The notes: generated from the sequence alone by a model not told the origin. 64,000 bases of DNA from Clostridium sp. NkU-1 (GCA_001312405.1 BBDR01000014.1:62001-126000); one strand, 5' to 3'; positions 1 through 9,344 are shown, counted from the first letter of the stretch. Numbers and translations: made by a program.

Positions 1-273
1 AAGCGTGAATGGAAAAGTCTAAATGATATTTTTCTAAAGATATTGGGATAATTTTGATTATTATATTTATATAGTTTAAAAAAATATGAGCGCGATGGAA
101 TCAGGAAGAAAATACACAACTATAGATTATGAGCTTAACAGGAAACCGACAAATTTTAATTCATGGAGCTTATATTATAATAAATTTAATGCCAGACATA
201 AGAGTTAAAATAAGACTGACGGGGCATAAGTAAAGTTATAACTTTAAATTTAGATAAGGAATAAAGATAACCA

Positions 274-695
274 ATGGAGCAAAACAAACATTCCCTAACA
301 AAACCAGCACAAAAAGAAAAAGCATACTCTATTCCGGGAATCATCCTGTTTTGATTTCCATCGGGTTAATTGCGTGCGGATGGTTGATTGAGCCATACAT
401 ATCCCCTCTGTTGTCAGATTTTAAAACCGATTTGCAGATTAGCAGGTATCAAGCCGTTGTGGATAAAATTCACAGAGAAGAGATAAAGAAAGGTATTGCT
501 TATTCAATAGGTGGCGAAGCTGGACATGAGGATGTGGCTTTTCTGCAATATGCAATCCGTTTTGGGGCTTCTGAATTTATCCTTTATTCCGAGGACGACC
601 GGATTGATACAAAGTTATTGATGGAATATGATTATGAAGACAGGACCGATATAAGGATAAAAGAAAACTGGTATCGGATAAGGATTGAGGACTAA
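274..695 (+). CDS. hypothetical single-pass membrane protein (one frame break)
   Basis: I do not recognise this family. Translation starts at ATG 274 and runs about 25 codons to a TGA. The same protein continues one frame over from about 351. One extra T in the T run at 349-352 joins the two parts into about 141 aa. The N-terminus is basic and polar, followed by one hydrophobic helix (about residues 20-42) and a charged soluble domain of about 95 aa rich in D, E, Y and R. This suggests a membrane-anchored protein with the C-terminal domain on either side. No neighbour within 500 bases hints at a role. The frame break is more likely a read error than a mutation, because both halves are clean open frames. 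Confidence 0.5.
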
Positions 696-1235
696 GAAAC
701 AATGACCATTGCGTAGTTTAATATTAGATGGCACTTACAGCCTTTGTTTGAATAAAATGAGCATAATGGGAATTTGTAGCATTAACTGCAATATTTTATA
801 TCAACTAATTATTAGTTCTGATTGACGTTATCTTAGAAAGATTTTGAATTAATCGCTTCTTAGTATGGTATACTGCTAGGATAAAGCTCTTGAGTTCATT
901 ACTCAAGAGTTTTACTGTTGGAATGATTACTGTTGGCAATATCGTTTCTGTTTCTGGGAGGTAGAAGTAATTCCAAATTCTAAAATCAATTTTGCCTGCG
1001 GACTGGAAATATGATTCCGTAGAATGGGGTAAAGTGAAGGTATACCATTAATGCAAACAACAGGAATCCAAAAGAGTATCTGAAAAGTTGTAAAATGATG
1101 ACAGATCTGTTATCATTCCACCAAGTAGTAATAGTTTTTTATGGGTTTTTCTTTATAATTTAAAAAGTAGTTAGACTTGTGCCGGATGTTGTTTGTAATT
1201 GGCATTAACTCTGACAACTAAACAAGGAGATTATT
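696..1235. other. intergenic stretch, no gene seen
   Basis: AT-rich and without a convincing open frame on either strand. The last 30 bases hold the ribosome site of the next gene (AAGGAGA at about 1224-1230). Confidence 0.4.
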
Positions 1236-2294
1236 ATGAATTACAAACTAATTCTTATTATTCCATTTGTATTGATTGCTATTGCAGGAACAGTGTGGTT
1301 TGAGTGGCAGTATCACAAAGAAAAAGAAGCCTCTGGTTAGGAATTTCATTTTTGGCGGCTCTTTTTCCGATATTGGGGCTGTGCGCTCTTGTTTTATTAA
1401 CATTTGAACAATTTTTACCTGTTCGCATCATTCTAGTGGTTTGTGTGATTGTACTTATGGTAGCAATTTTGATGTTTCCGTTTGTACTCATTATAACGAT
1501 GTTGATTTCCGGAATCCAATTAATACGTAAAGAGGGATTTTCCCTTTCACATATGCTTTCTCTTGGATTTGGCGTATGTTATATCGCATATTTGGTGGTC
1601 TGGCCAATGTTGAGTGATATATGGAAGAATGATTTCTTCAATTTTTTGTATGCATATCTTTCGTTTGTGTTCTTCTTTACTCTTTCTATATTTGCAATGT
1701 ATACGATAAGTAATTTTTTTGAATTTGCTGAGAAATCATCGAAAAAAATACCGGTATATCATTGTGCTGGGCAGTGGATTAAGAAACGGCACAGAAGTAA
1801 CACCGCTTTTGGCGGGCCGGATTGAAAAAGGGATAGAAGCGTACCGTCAGAATCCCGGCAGCGTCTGGTGTTTTCCGGGGGAAAAGGAAGCGATGAGGCC
1901 CTCGCGGAGGGTGAGGCAATGAAATATTATGCCATAGAGCATGGTGTTCTTAAAAAGGATATTCTGGTAGAATCCCAGTCTGTGAACACTGAAGAAAATC
2001 TGAAATTTTCCTATCAGATGATTCAGCAGGACGCACAAGGGGAAATAGGAAATTTGCTGGTGGTTACAAATCGTTACCATGTGTTCCGTGCGCTGCTTTT
2101 ATCCAAGCATCTGGGAATTTTCTGCGATGGACGCGGCTCGCGTACCAAGCTATATTTTTCCATTAATGCCTTTGTTCGTGAATGGATCGCTTACCTGGTA
2201 TTTTGGCGCAGAAAATATGTCGTTGTTTTAGGTGCTTCTTTTTTTCATACTGGGTGCAGGCTTTTTACTGAGTTGGTATTTGCAGAATATGTAA
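1236..2294 (+). CDS. DUF218 (YdcF/ElyC-like) membrane protein, broken in four places
   Basis: Multi-pass N-terminus followed by a DUF218 domain. This family is tied to envelope metabolism, but its reaction is unknown. Start ATG 1236 follows AAGGAGA. About five hydrophobic segments fill the first 165 residues. The DUF218 core follows, with YRYIIVLGSGLRNG, the hallmark FSGGKGSDE and a VTNRYHVFR segment, and the end reads GAGFLLSWYLQNM. The frame breaks near 1322 (A5, needs A6), in A7 at 1742-1748 (needs A6), near 1871 (one T missing) and in T7 at 2239-2245 (needs T6). All four are homopolymer-length changes and joining them gives about 352 aa of the usual family layout. A true pseudogene is possible but less likely. 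Confidence 0.7.
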
Positions 2295-3006
2295 TCTCAT
2301 GAAAATGCAGAGATAGCAACGATTCCTCAACAAGCATTTCTTTACTGGGAAAGACAATCTATGAGCAATGTAAAGTTGAGAATTATCTTAGAAGATGTGC
2401 CTGGCAGTTCTGTGTTTATGCAGGATAGCAACGATTAGAGAACAGTGATGGTTATATGAGTTTCCAAATAGATGCACTTGCATGATGCACTCGGCAAAAA
2501 GAACCATCTTGCACTCGGAATGGGAGAGCTTGATTTGCTTAGATATTTGGATCTCGCAAAGAACCACCATTGCCGCATAGTTATTTGAACAAAGACTGTT
2601 GCAGGACTGAGATCTTAATCAAATGAAATCTGCTGAAGAAGCAGATCACACAGCCGACTAACTTTCCGGTAACCAAATGGCTAAAATGAATTTGGAAAAA
2701 ATCCTTGACAGCACCTATCTATGAGAATCCGGCGGAATATTGTGCACTTTAAAATTTGCAGAAACACAGTACAAAATGCCCATGCAATAACAAAGGAAAA
2801 GGCCAGGAGCCAGCCTTTCGGAAGTTAAAAATAAGGTATATAAACTTTCATAAATCCAAAGAGTCAATAATTAAGGGTAGTCGTTAATTAACGATTACTT
2901 TTTTTATGTTTACCAGCCATGTGCAGGTTCTTATGAATGCAATTTGCTAACAATAATTGTTAAAAAAAATAGTCTTTATAAGTATATTAGAATAAAAATT
3001 CCATAA
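2295..3006. other. long gap without a supported gene
   Basis: About 700 bases with only short, unconvincing open frames on both strands. It may hold decayed coding sequence, but I could not match any piece to a family. One AT-rich hairpin followed by a T run lies at 2877-2905. Confidence 0.4.
2877..2905 (+). terminator. possible AT-rich intrinsic terminator
   Basis: The perfect palindrome TCGTTAATTAACGA (2881-2894) is flanked by further pairing and followed by seven T (2899-2905). The stem is AT-rich and has almost no loop, so it could equally be a protein-binding palindrome. Confidence 0.35.
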
Positions 3007-3062
3007 GTAATTGACATATGTCATAAACTGAGTATAATAAAAAGCGTAATTGACATATGTCA
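3007..3062 (+). promoter_or_regulatory. sigma-A promoter overlapped by a repeated palindromic operator
   Basis: TTGACA (3011-3016), a 16-base spacer and TATAAT (3033-3038) form a near-consensus promoter. The 17-base word GTAATTGACATATGTCA occurs twice, at 3007-3023 and 3046-3062. Each copy contains the perfect 12-base palindrome TGACATATGTCA. One copy covers the -35 box and the other lies just past the expected start point, 39 bases downstream. This is the usual arrangement for repression by a dimeric regulator. The DUF134 protein at 3689 is the nearest regulator candidate (inference). Confidence 0.7.
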
Positions 3063-3086
3063 GAAATAAAGGGAGGTTTAAATCGT

Positions 3087-3218
3087 ATGCATCTGGATGC
3101 TTCATTGAGAGATTTGACAGCCTTATAAATTGGGCAGAAGAGATATGAGAGGCACCTGGAAATTTACTGCAAAGAGCGTAGACAGATGAAAGATGCTAAA
3201 AGGAACCAGCTTTTCTAA
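3087..3218 (+). pseudogene. short ORF remnant interrupted by an in-frame TAA
   Basis: ATG 3087 is preceded by GGGAGG and lies directly behind the strong repeated-operator promoter. Thirteen codons end in TAA (3126-3128). The same frame then stays open for 29 more codons, basic and rich in K, R and E, ending in TAA at 3216. An open frame on both sides of a single stop suggests a small gene of 43 codons with a nonsense change, or the damaged end of a larger gene. I cannot assign a family. Confidence 0.35.
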
Positions 3219-3688
3219 TCCGGGGAATAGGATAATTAATTAATCGGGAGACAGAAATCTTTAATTATGCTCGTTCCTGCACTTTATCAAAACGGTAGCG
3301 GGTTATATGATTTAAATACCTCTTTACGATAAGATGTGCCTGAGCAGGACTTCATGTCGGACATAAGTATAGCGGCAATGATATGGAAATCCGCTTTATC
3401 GGTTTTCATCTTTCTGAGAGTAAGCATTTTTCGATAAAGATTGGTTTGCAACGGGTTGGATCATCTGATAAAGTTCGTCAAAGCCGTCTCTGCTGTTAGA
3501 TATAGTGAATGATTTAAGTGACATTTCGCTAACATTTTTACAAAGAGACTGCGGCCGGAGACTTTCTGAAATCATCAAGCAGGAGTGAGGTGAAACTAGT
3601 CCATAGTATTTAAAACAATACAGCAATAAGGTCCTTGGAGCGGGACTATAAACACTGCTACTTACAATGCGAGTGAGGTGATAGGATT
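3219..3688. other. gap upstream of the DUF134 gene
   Basis: No plus-strand gene is supported. A 76-codon minus-strand frame (3396-3626) has no ribosome site and no recognisable domain. The region probably contains decayed sequence between the operator-bearing promoter and the DUF134 gene. Confidence 0.35.
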
Positions 3689-4066
3689 ATGCCAAGGCCA
3701 ATGAAATGGAGAAAAGTATGCTGCTTACCCGAGAGCAATCGATTCGGACCCCTTGGTTTGCCTGCAGATGCGACGAATTGTGTAAATATGACAGTTGACG
3801 AGTATGAAACGATAAGACTTATCGATCTAGAGGGCTTTACACAAGAAGAGTGTGCCAAGAAGATGAATGTCGCTCGCACAACAGTACAAGGTATTTATAT
3901 CGAAGCGAGAAAAAAGCTGGCTGAATCATTAGTAAACGGAAAGGTATTGTTGATTGAAGGAGGCGAATATCGGCTTTGTGACGGTATGGGAAATGGCTGT
4001 GGCCGTGGCTGCCGTAGATATGAGCGAAGCCGGAGGTGCCCAGATAATGAGGATCAAGATGATTGA
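3689..4066 (+). CDS. DUF134 family DNA-binding protein
   Basis: This 125-aa protein belongs to the DUF134 family, predicted regulators with a sigma-70 region-4-like helix-turn-helix. They often sit beside Mrp/MinD ATPases and NifX/NifB-type proteins, as here. Start ATG 3689 follows GAGGTGATAGG. The N-terminus has the family opening [11 protein letters not shown]. Residues about 36-75 carry the helix-turn-helix ([20 protein letters not shown]). The tail is rich in Cys, Gly and Arg ([14 protein letters not shown]), suggesting metal or iron-sulfur sensing. It is intact, and the two genes at 4794 and 5636 follow in the same direction. The TGACATATGTCA repeats at 3007-3062 are candidate binding sites (inference). 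Confidence 0.85.
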   Translation: MPRPMKWRKVCCLPESNRFGPLGLPADATNCVNMTVDEYETIRLIDLEGFTQEECAKKMNVARTTVQGIYIEARKKLAESLVNGKVLLIEGGEYRLCDGMGNGCGRGCRRYERSRRCPDNEDQDD

Positions 4067-4112
4067 TTATATATGCGGAAAAAGTAATTGACCCCTTTGT
4101 GTGTCCTCAAAA

Positions 4113-4710
4113 TGTTCATAGTATGCAGGCTGTGGGGTTTGTGAAGCCATTTGCCCTGCAGGCGCTGTATCTTTAAAGCCGGCTGCAGCCGGAGCGTTTA
4201 TGTTGTATGCGAATGAAGAAAAAGTTTTTTTCAACAGCAGAACTTAAAATGGGCAGCGGTACTTCTGGCAAGCTGGTCACTGAAGTGAAAAAACAGATGA
4301 AGTCGGCATCAGCGAATATCCAACTTGCTATTGTTGATAGTTCTCCTGGTATAGGCTGTCCTGTCATTGCCTCCCTTAACGGAGTGGATATGGTATTAAT
4401 TGTGGCTGAACCTACCATATCAGGCATGAGTGATATGGAGCGAATTGTAAAAACTGCGGCAAAGTTTGGAACGAAAACAGCAATTTGTGTTAATAAATTT
4501 AATACCAATTATGAAAATACAGATAAAATCCAGCCGTTTTGCAAGAAACAAGGCCTGCCCTTTGTCGGTAAGATACCTTTTGATCCGGAAGCAGTCAAAG
4601 CCATCAATCGAGGGCAGACCATTGCGGATAGTAATTGTGCATCGGGGATGGCAGTAAAAGATACCTATAATAAGACCATGCAACTGCTGTTTAAAGAAGG
4701 CGGTGGCTAA
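4113..4710 (+). pseudogene. truncated ferredoxin-containing P-loop (MinD-type) ATPase
   Basis: The second half of a MinD-superfamily ATPase with a ferredoxin insert. These pair with DUF134 and Mrp proteins in the cluster linked to cell division or iron-sulfur handling in anaerobes. Frame 4113-4245 reads KCS-stop-YAGCGVCEAICPAGA, one cysteine cluster with an in-frame TAG at 4119-4121. After the T7 run near 4227-4233 the other frame continues with GSGTSGKLVTEVKKQ and the core LAIVDSSPGIGCPVIASL and VLIVAEPT. The N-terminal Walker A segment and the first part of the ferredoxin domain are absent. Loss of these parts plus a stop argue for real decay. The ORF open from 4207 (167 aa) could still yield a C-terminal fragment. 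Confidence 0.65.
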
Positions 4711-4793
4711 GCGCATGATGATCATGGTGGTGAACTAAGAACGTTTAAAAAAAGAAACTCAAAATATTAATCAAAAATAAAGGAGCTGATATT

Positions 4794-5639
4794 ATGAGCA
4801 ATAATTGCAACCAAAGCTGCAGCAGCTGTTCGGAAGACTGTGCAGAAAGACAAGAACAAAAAAACAATTTCTCCGAGAAGCCGCACACAATGAGCAGCAT
4901 CAAAAGGGTGATTGGTGTTGTCAGTGGTAAAGGAGGTGTCGGAAAGTCACTCGTTACTTCCATGCTGGCGGTTACAATGAACAGAATGGGTTTTCATTCC
5001 GCCATTCTTGATGCGGACATTACTGGGCCGTCTATTCCTAAAACCTTTGGTATTAAGGAAAAAGCTACGGGCAGCGAATTTGGATTATTTCCCGTCAAAA
5101 CCAAGACTGGCATTGACATTATGTCTGTCAATTTACTTTTGGAAAACGATACCGATCCGGTTGTCTGGAGAGGACCGATTATTGCCGGTACGGTCAAGCA
5201 ATTCTGGACTGATGTTATCTGGAGCGATGTGGATTTCATGTTCATCGATATGCCGCCGGGCACCGGTGATGTTCCTCTTACGGTATTTCAATCCATTGCT
5301 GTTGATGGGATTATAATAGTCACATCTCCGCAGGAGCTGGTATCGATGATTGTATCGAAAGCGGTCAAAATGGCTGAGATGATGAAGATACCCATCATTG
5401 GTCTGGTAGAAAATATGTCATATTTTAAATGTCCTGATAACGGCAAAGATTATAAAATATTTGGTGATAGCCATATTGAGGAAATTGCTGAGAAGCATAA
5501 CTTAAAGGTTCTTGCAAAATTGCCCATTGATCCGAAAATTTCAGCTGCATGCGATAAGGGTATGATAGAACTTTTTGACGGAAACTGGTTTGATTCAGTT
5601 GCAAAAATACTAGAAAAAAATGGAGGAGAAAGAAAATGA
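4794..5639 (+). CDS. Mrp/NBP35-type ATPase, iron-sulfur carrier
   Basis: Cytoplasmic P-loop ATPase of the Mrp/ApbC/Nbp35 group, which carries and transfers Fe-S clusters. It has 281 aa and is intact. ATG 4794 follows AAAGGAG. The N-terminal stretch has a Cys-rich segment (CNQSCSSCSEDC), typical of anaerobe members. Next come the deviant Walker A GVVSGKGGVGKS at about residue 41, Walker B FIDMPPGTGD, and ENMSYFKCP, which lacks the second Cys of the usual CxxC pair. Its last four bases overlap the next start (ATGA), so the two genes are translationally coupled. Its place beside a DUF134 regulator and a NifX/NifB-like protein is a known anaerobe cluster. Confidence 0.9.
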   Translation: MSNNCNQSCSSCSEDCAERQEQKNNFSEKPHTMSSIKRVIGVVSGKGGVGKSLVTSMLAVTMNRMGFHSAILDADITGPSIPKTFGIKEKATGSEFGLFPVKTKTGIDIMSVNLLLENDTDPVVWRGPIIAGTVKQFWTDVIWSDVDFMFIDMPPGTGDVPLTVFQSIAVDGIIIVTSPQELVSMIVSKAVKMAEMMKIPIIGLVENMSYFKCPDNGKDYKIFGDSHIEEIAEKHNLKVLAKLPIDPKISAACDKGMIELFDGNWFDSVAKILEKNGGERK

Positions 5640-5995
5640 TTAAAATTGCTGTGGCAAGTGAAAACGAAAAAGTAACCGAGCATTTTGGGCATTGCATCAA
5701 CTTCAATATCTTTGAAGCTTCAAACAATCAGATTGTTAAGAGTGAGTCTATACCAAATCCAGGGCATAAGCCTGGATTTCTTCCTAACTTTCTAAATGAC
5801 AGAGGGGTTAATGTAGTTATCTCAGGAGGAATGGGCGGCGGTGCCGTTGATATCTTTAATGAAAAAGGCATAGAGGTGATCGTCGGGGCAAGGGGGAATG
5901 CGAAAGCAGCAGCGGAAGTTTATCTGCAAGGTACCCTGAAATCTACAGGTTCTGTTTGTCATGAGCACCAACATCACAATGAATGCGGAGAATAG
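5636..5995 (+). CDS. NifX/NifB-family (dinitrogenase Fe-Mo cofactor domain) protein
   Basis: 119 aa, matching the family that binds Fe-S or Fe-Mo cofactor precursors. Outside nitrogen fixers these are small proteins of unknown role found next to Mrp ATPases. The fold is visible as MIKIAVASENEKVTEHFGHC at the start and VVISGGMGGGAVDIFNEKGIEVIVGA in the middle. The C-terminal tail is His-rich (CHEHQHHNECGE), suggesting metal binding. It overlaps the ATPase gene by four bases. No nitrogenase gene is visible, so the job is probably metal-cluster handling or redox signalling with Mrp and DUF134. Confidence 0.85.
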   Translation: MIKIAVASENEKVTEHFGHCINFNIFEASNNQIVKSESIPNPGHKPGFLPNFLNDRGVNVVISGGMGGGAVDIFNEKGIEVIVGARGNAKAAAEVYLQGTLKSTGSVCHEHQHHNECGE

Positions 5996-6055
5996 TTGAG
6001 GATTTATATAGGAAGACTGTACTTTATTCTATTACAATAGCAGCCCCTGGTGTCT

Positions 6056-6100
6056 GCTTTCTAAGAGCAAGGAAAAGGAGCTCCTTGCTCTTAGAAAAGC
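6056..6100. terminator. strong hairpin after the Mrp/NifX-type operon
   Basis: CTAAGAGCAAGGA (6061-6073) pairs perfectly with TCCTTGCTCTTAG (6082-6094). Flanking TTT/AAA extend the stem, and the loop is AAAGGAGC. No T run of four or more follows on either strand, so it may terminate inefficiently or protect the transcript end. Confidence 0.55.
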
Positions 6101-6170
6101 GTAGAAGTCAAGTCATTGTAAATATTTAGCCTGCAGCCTTGTTAAGAAACGGAACGATCCAGGCAGCTAC

Positions 6171-6335
6171 ATGAATAATAATGATAATACTCCAAAAGCA
6201 GTAAATGTAATCCATTTCAATAGCAACTCAATTAATCTCAATAATCTGTGCATGCCGCACACAAATTTTCACCAAAGACAAGTATCAGAAGCCGTAATCT
6301 ATGGTGATATGATAGTTATAAGACCAGCTCTATAA
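6171..6335 (+). CDS. possible small ORF, 54 aa
   Basis: ATG 6171 to TAA 6335 encodes 54 aa, Asn-rich at the start (MNNNDNTP) and ending AVIYGDMIVIRPAL. There is no clear ribosome site and no family is recognised. It lies between the hairpin and a minus-strand gene. It could be a remnant or chance. Confidence 0.2.
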   Translation: MNNNDNTPKAVNVIHFNSNSINLNNLCMPHTNFHQRQVSEAVIYGDMIVIRPAL

Positions 6336-6415
6336 CCAGAAAATCTTGAAACTAAATAATAAATATAATCACTCTATAAAAAAAGAGGCAGGACATTTAT
6401 GCCTTTCCTAATACT

Positions 6416-6632
6416 TTATCCATGAACAAGCATTCCGCATTCTTCACAATATAACCAGGTTGACTTATTACGAACTTTATTAGGTGTTTTAATCCTTTTA
6501 GCGTTGGCATTATTATATCCGCACAGAGGACATACAAATTTTGTTTCGCCATACCAGCCTATTTCTTCCAACGCATTTAACCCATATTCAATAAAAACGA
6601 AACATTCATCTTTTTTTAAATTGTTTTTCCAT
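6416..6632 (-). CDS. small zinc-ribbon protein with two CxxC motifs (one frame break)
   Basis: This gene is invisible as one frame because the T7 run at 6611-6617 should be T6. With that correction, ATG at 6632 gives exactly 72 codons including the stop. The 71-aa product has CPLC at about residues 34-37 and CEEC at about residues 62-65, a classic zinc ribbon. A good ribosome site (AAGGAGC, 6641-6647) lies upstream on the minus strand. The middle is basic (NANAKRIKTPNKVRNKS), fitting nucleic-acid or ribosome binding. I do not recognise a named family. It stands alone between the NifX-type and mot operons. Confidence 0.6.
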
Positions 6633-6647
6633 TATAATTGCTCCTTA

Positions 6648-6967
6648 TGTATCTTTTCATAAATAGTATAACATATACAGAATTAAAAAGCAAACATATG
6701 TTCTGCTTTGTTCTAAATTACGAGTTAAAACAGCAATTTAACTACTCTGAATAATAAATTTACGGTAAATATGTGATTGGCATTACCGATTACTATACCG
6801 CTTAAAATCATAATAGGGAAGATTACACCAGATGACTGGCCCCTTAACATGCAGGAATCAAAACCATGGGAATTACCCTATTCACCCCCATTGTTTTATC
6901 TGATCCAAAAATTCTGGAAGTAATATAAAGATAGCATAAAGAAAACATTTGACCTCTTAACTGTCAT
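6648..6967. other. gap before motAB
   Basis: AT-rich. It holds the minus-strand promoter area of the zinc-ribbon gene. No further gene was seen. Confidence 0.35.
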
Positions 6968-6994
6968 TAAATCCGATGTTTAATCAACCGATAT
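6968..6994 (+). promoter_or_regulatory. sigma-D (sigma-28) motility promoter for motAB
   Basis: TAAA (6968-6971), exactly 15 bases, then ACCGATAT (6987-6994). This matches the Gram-positive sigma-D consensus TAAA-N15-GCCGATAT with one mismatch. It lies about 65 bases upstream of the motA start, and motAB is a classic member of this regulon. Confidence 0.8.
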
Positions 6995-7058
6995 AGAATT
7001 GTCATGCAAAATACATAAGAGGTTTACGCTTCTGAAAATTACTGTTAGGAGGTTTTCA

Positions 7059-7871
7059 ATGTTTAAATTTACAAACTCAACATTGATCGGACTTGTATTT
7101 GGTGCATCTCTGATTGTCGGATCTGTATTTGTATCTGGTCATGCAGAACTATTCTGGAATGTGCCCTCGGCATTTATTATTTTCGGTGGAACCATAGGAG
7201 CCACTATAATGGCTTTTCCTCCTCAAAGGCTTAAAACCATAGGCACCGTAACTAAAAAGGCATTTTCAAAAGCAGATTTTGACTTAAAAAAAGGATATTG
7301 TTTCTTTAGTCAGATGTGCTGAAATATCACGGAGGGATGGGCTTCTGGCTCTTGAAAACCACCTTAATGATTTAACGGATGATGCATTCCTGAAAATGGG
7401 AATTCAATATATTGTTGATGGTGCGGATGAAGATCAGTTGAGAAATTTATTGGAAGGTTCAACCTATTTCATGAAACAGCGGCATCAAAAGGGCGCCGCA
7501 ATGCTGGATATGATAGCGGCTACGGCTCCTGCGCTGGGGGTTCTCGGAACCTATGTAGGCCTTATTCCCATGCTGAATAATCTGGATGATGCAAGTACGC
7601 TGGCCCAATGATGGCGCTTGAACTGGTTTCTTCTTTTTACGGAGCTTTTGTCGCTTACGTCATCTTTTCTCCCCTGGCTAAAAGGCTGAAATTTATGAAT
7701 AAAGAAGAAGAAACAAGGAGAGAACTGCTGATTGAGGGATTGGCAGGCATACAGCAGGGAAAAAATCCAAGGCTTATCAGAGAAGAATTGCAGGCGTTTG
7801 CAAATATAACTCTGGATACGGAAGGGGAAAAGGCTGAAAAACCGAAATCTCGTTTTAAATTAGGGAGGTGA
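7059..7871 (+). CDS. motA: flagellar motor stator protein MotA (two compensating frame breaks)
   Basis: MotA forms the ion-conducting stator with MotB and drives flagellar rotation from the membrane. Start ATG 7059 follows AGGAGG. Restored length is 270 aa, usual for MotA. Helices 1 and 2 lie in the first 55 residues (FIIFGGTIGATIMAFPP is the family motif). The cytoplasmic loop follows. Helices 3 and 4 are seen in APALGVLGTYVGLIPML and the ALELVSSFYGAFVAYVIF region. The frame breaks in A7 at 7286-7292 (needs A6) and near 7604, where one G is missing before CCCAATG (the motif should read STLGPMMAL). Gain of one plus loss of one base restores the frame. motB follows after 10 bases. Confidence 0.9.
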
Positions 7872-7881
7872 CTGATTAGTT

Positions 7882-8558
7882 ATGGGCAGATTCCATAGGA
7901 ACGAAGAGGAATATGAGGAGGAAGAGGCAAGCTGGCAAGACAGCTACAGTGATTTAATGACTGATTTGCTTGCTATTTTCGTAATTTTGTTTGCCTTTGC
8001 CATGATGAATCAAGCACTTACGATTCAGGAAAATAAAAGAGAAAAAGAGGCTGTAGCAGTCCAGCAGCAAAACAACTTCGTATCGGATGCAGAAGAGTTT
8101 AACAAGCTCTATGAATACATTAAAACATATATAGAGGAAGAGCAGCTGACAGATGAACTAAGTGTTACAAAGCTGGGGAACGACCGGATTCTGTTACGTG
8201 TTGCGGCTTCCGTATTTTTGAATCGGGAAGAGCCGAAATCGATGAGGCTGCGGAACCTGTACTTCAGAAAATTACTGAAATATTAGTAACATACCAGGAC
8301 TCCTTTAAAATGGTCAGGATAGAAGGCCATACGGATAACCGTCCAATCAATACTCGTATCTATGACAGCAACTGGGAGCTTTCAACAAGCCGTGCCGTTA
8401 ACGTTCTCAGGTGGCTTCTGGATACGTCTGGAATTGAAGCGAAAAAGTTTTCTGCCATAGGCTACAGCGAATATTATCCTGTCGAAGATAACTCTACCAG
8501 TGAAGGCAAAAGAAAGAACAGGCGGGTGGATTTTTTTATAGAGGGAACAAACGAATAA
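7882..8558 (+). CDS. motB: flagellar motor stator protein MotB (one frame break)
   Basis: MotB anchors the stator to peptidoglycan. ATG 7882 follows GGGAGGTG. One transmembrane helix spans about residues 27-46 (LMTDLLAIFVILFAFAMMNQ), with the conserved channel Asp in SDLMTDLL. The C-terminal OmpA-like domain carries RIEGHTDNRP and NRRVDFFIEG. The T5 run near 8215-8219 should be T6; restoring it reads VFFESGRAEIDEAAEPVL, the usual OmpA-family lead-in. Corrected length is 225 aa. Co-transcribed with motA from the sigma-D promoter. Confidence 0.9.
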
Positions 8559-8670
8559 ACGCAGATTTAAGATACATTTGTAAGCAGTGTCATTAAATTA
8601 ATAAAGCAATTACCAAGAGGCAGCAAATATACAAGATAATACGAAATAAATGATCTTAAATCATCTTAAA

Positions 8671-8826
8671 TCATTGTATCAAAACGTCCTGGGAAAATCC
8701 TGTGCCCTTGGTATACATTCCTGTAAAGTCAGGATCAGCCAACTGGGCAAAGAATATTTTCTGTGACCAGCATTTTCCTGTCTCCCCATAAATCGCTGTT
8801 TCGTATAACAATAATGTTGTACTCAT
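8671..8826 (-). CDS. possible small ORF, 51 aa
   Basis: ATG at 8826 opens 51 codons with an ordinary amino-acid mix (ends in GFSQDVLIQ). There is no ribosome site in front of it, so it may be the leftover end of a lost gene. No family is recognised. Confidence 0.2.
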   Translation of the reverse strand: MSTTLLLYETAIYGETGKCWSQKIFFAQLADPDFTGMYTKGTGFSQDVLIQ

Positions 8827-8903
8827 AGTTATTTATTAATTATTATTGAGGTTTTAAGTAATAATCTCCTTTGTTACAATAAAGAAAAGCAAAGGAGGTT
8901 TAT

Positions 8904-9290
8904 ATGGCAATTAAGTTAAAAACAGTAATTTTGGAATGCAACGATATACCGCAGCTGCTGTCTTTTTACACAGGCCTTTTGCATTGGCCAGTGGTATTTG
9001 AACTAGATACGTTTGTGGGGATACACTCGGATGAAGAAGAAATGGGAATAGCTTTTCAATATGATGAAAATTACATTCCTCCAACATGGCCATCACAACC
9101 GGGGCAACAGCAAATGATGGCGCATTTGGACTTTGCAGTAGCCGATAAGAACGAACTAAAGGAAGCAATTGGAAAAGCAATTAAATTAGGTGCCAAAATT
9201 GCAAATGAACAATATGGTGGTGAAGAGTGGGTTACTATGCTCGATCCTGCCGGGCACCCGTTTTGCTTTGTAGTATGGAATCATTCATAA
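8904..9290 (+). CDS. VOC (glyoxalase/dioxygenase fold) family protein
   Basis: 128 aa, intact, start ATG 8904 behind AAAGGAGG. It shows the paired beta-alpha-beta-beta-beta layout of the vicinal oxygen chelate superfamily: LKTVILECNDIPQLLSFYTGLLHWP at the start and MLDPAGHPFCFVVW at the end, the latter being the typical closing strand. Members include glyoxalases, extradiol dioxygenases and antibiotic-binding proteins, and the sequence alone does not separate them. It is a single-gene unit ended by the terminator at 9311. Confidence 0.8.
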   Translation: MAIKLKTVILECNDIPQLLSFYTGLLHWPVVFELDTFVGIHSDEEEMGIAFQYDENYIPPTWPSQPGQQQMMAHLDFAVADKNELKEAIGKAIKLGAKIANEQYGGEEWVTMLDPAGHPFCFVVWNHS

Positions 9291-9310
9291 TAAAAGCTGA
9301 TCTCAAGCTA

Positions 9311-9344
9311 AAAGCAGTATTCTGTAAATTCAGGATACTGTTTT
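9311..9344 (+). terminator. intrinsic terminator of the VOC gene
   Basis: CAGTATTCTG (9315-9324) pairs with CAGGATACTG (9331-9340), one T-G wobble, loop TAAATT, followed by TTTT. Confidence 0.75.

Noticed and set aside
3396..3626. Minus-strand 76-codon frame
   Set aside because: No ribosome site, no recognisable domain, and surrounded by apparently decayed sequence.
4207..4710. The 167-codon frame taken as a complete ATPase gene
   Set aside because: It lacks Walker A and starts inside the conserved region; the preceding frame still carries ferredoxin cysteines with a stop, so it is a fragment.
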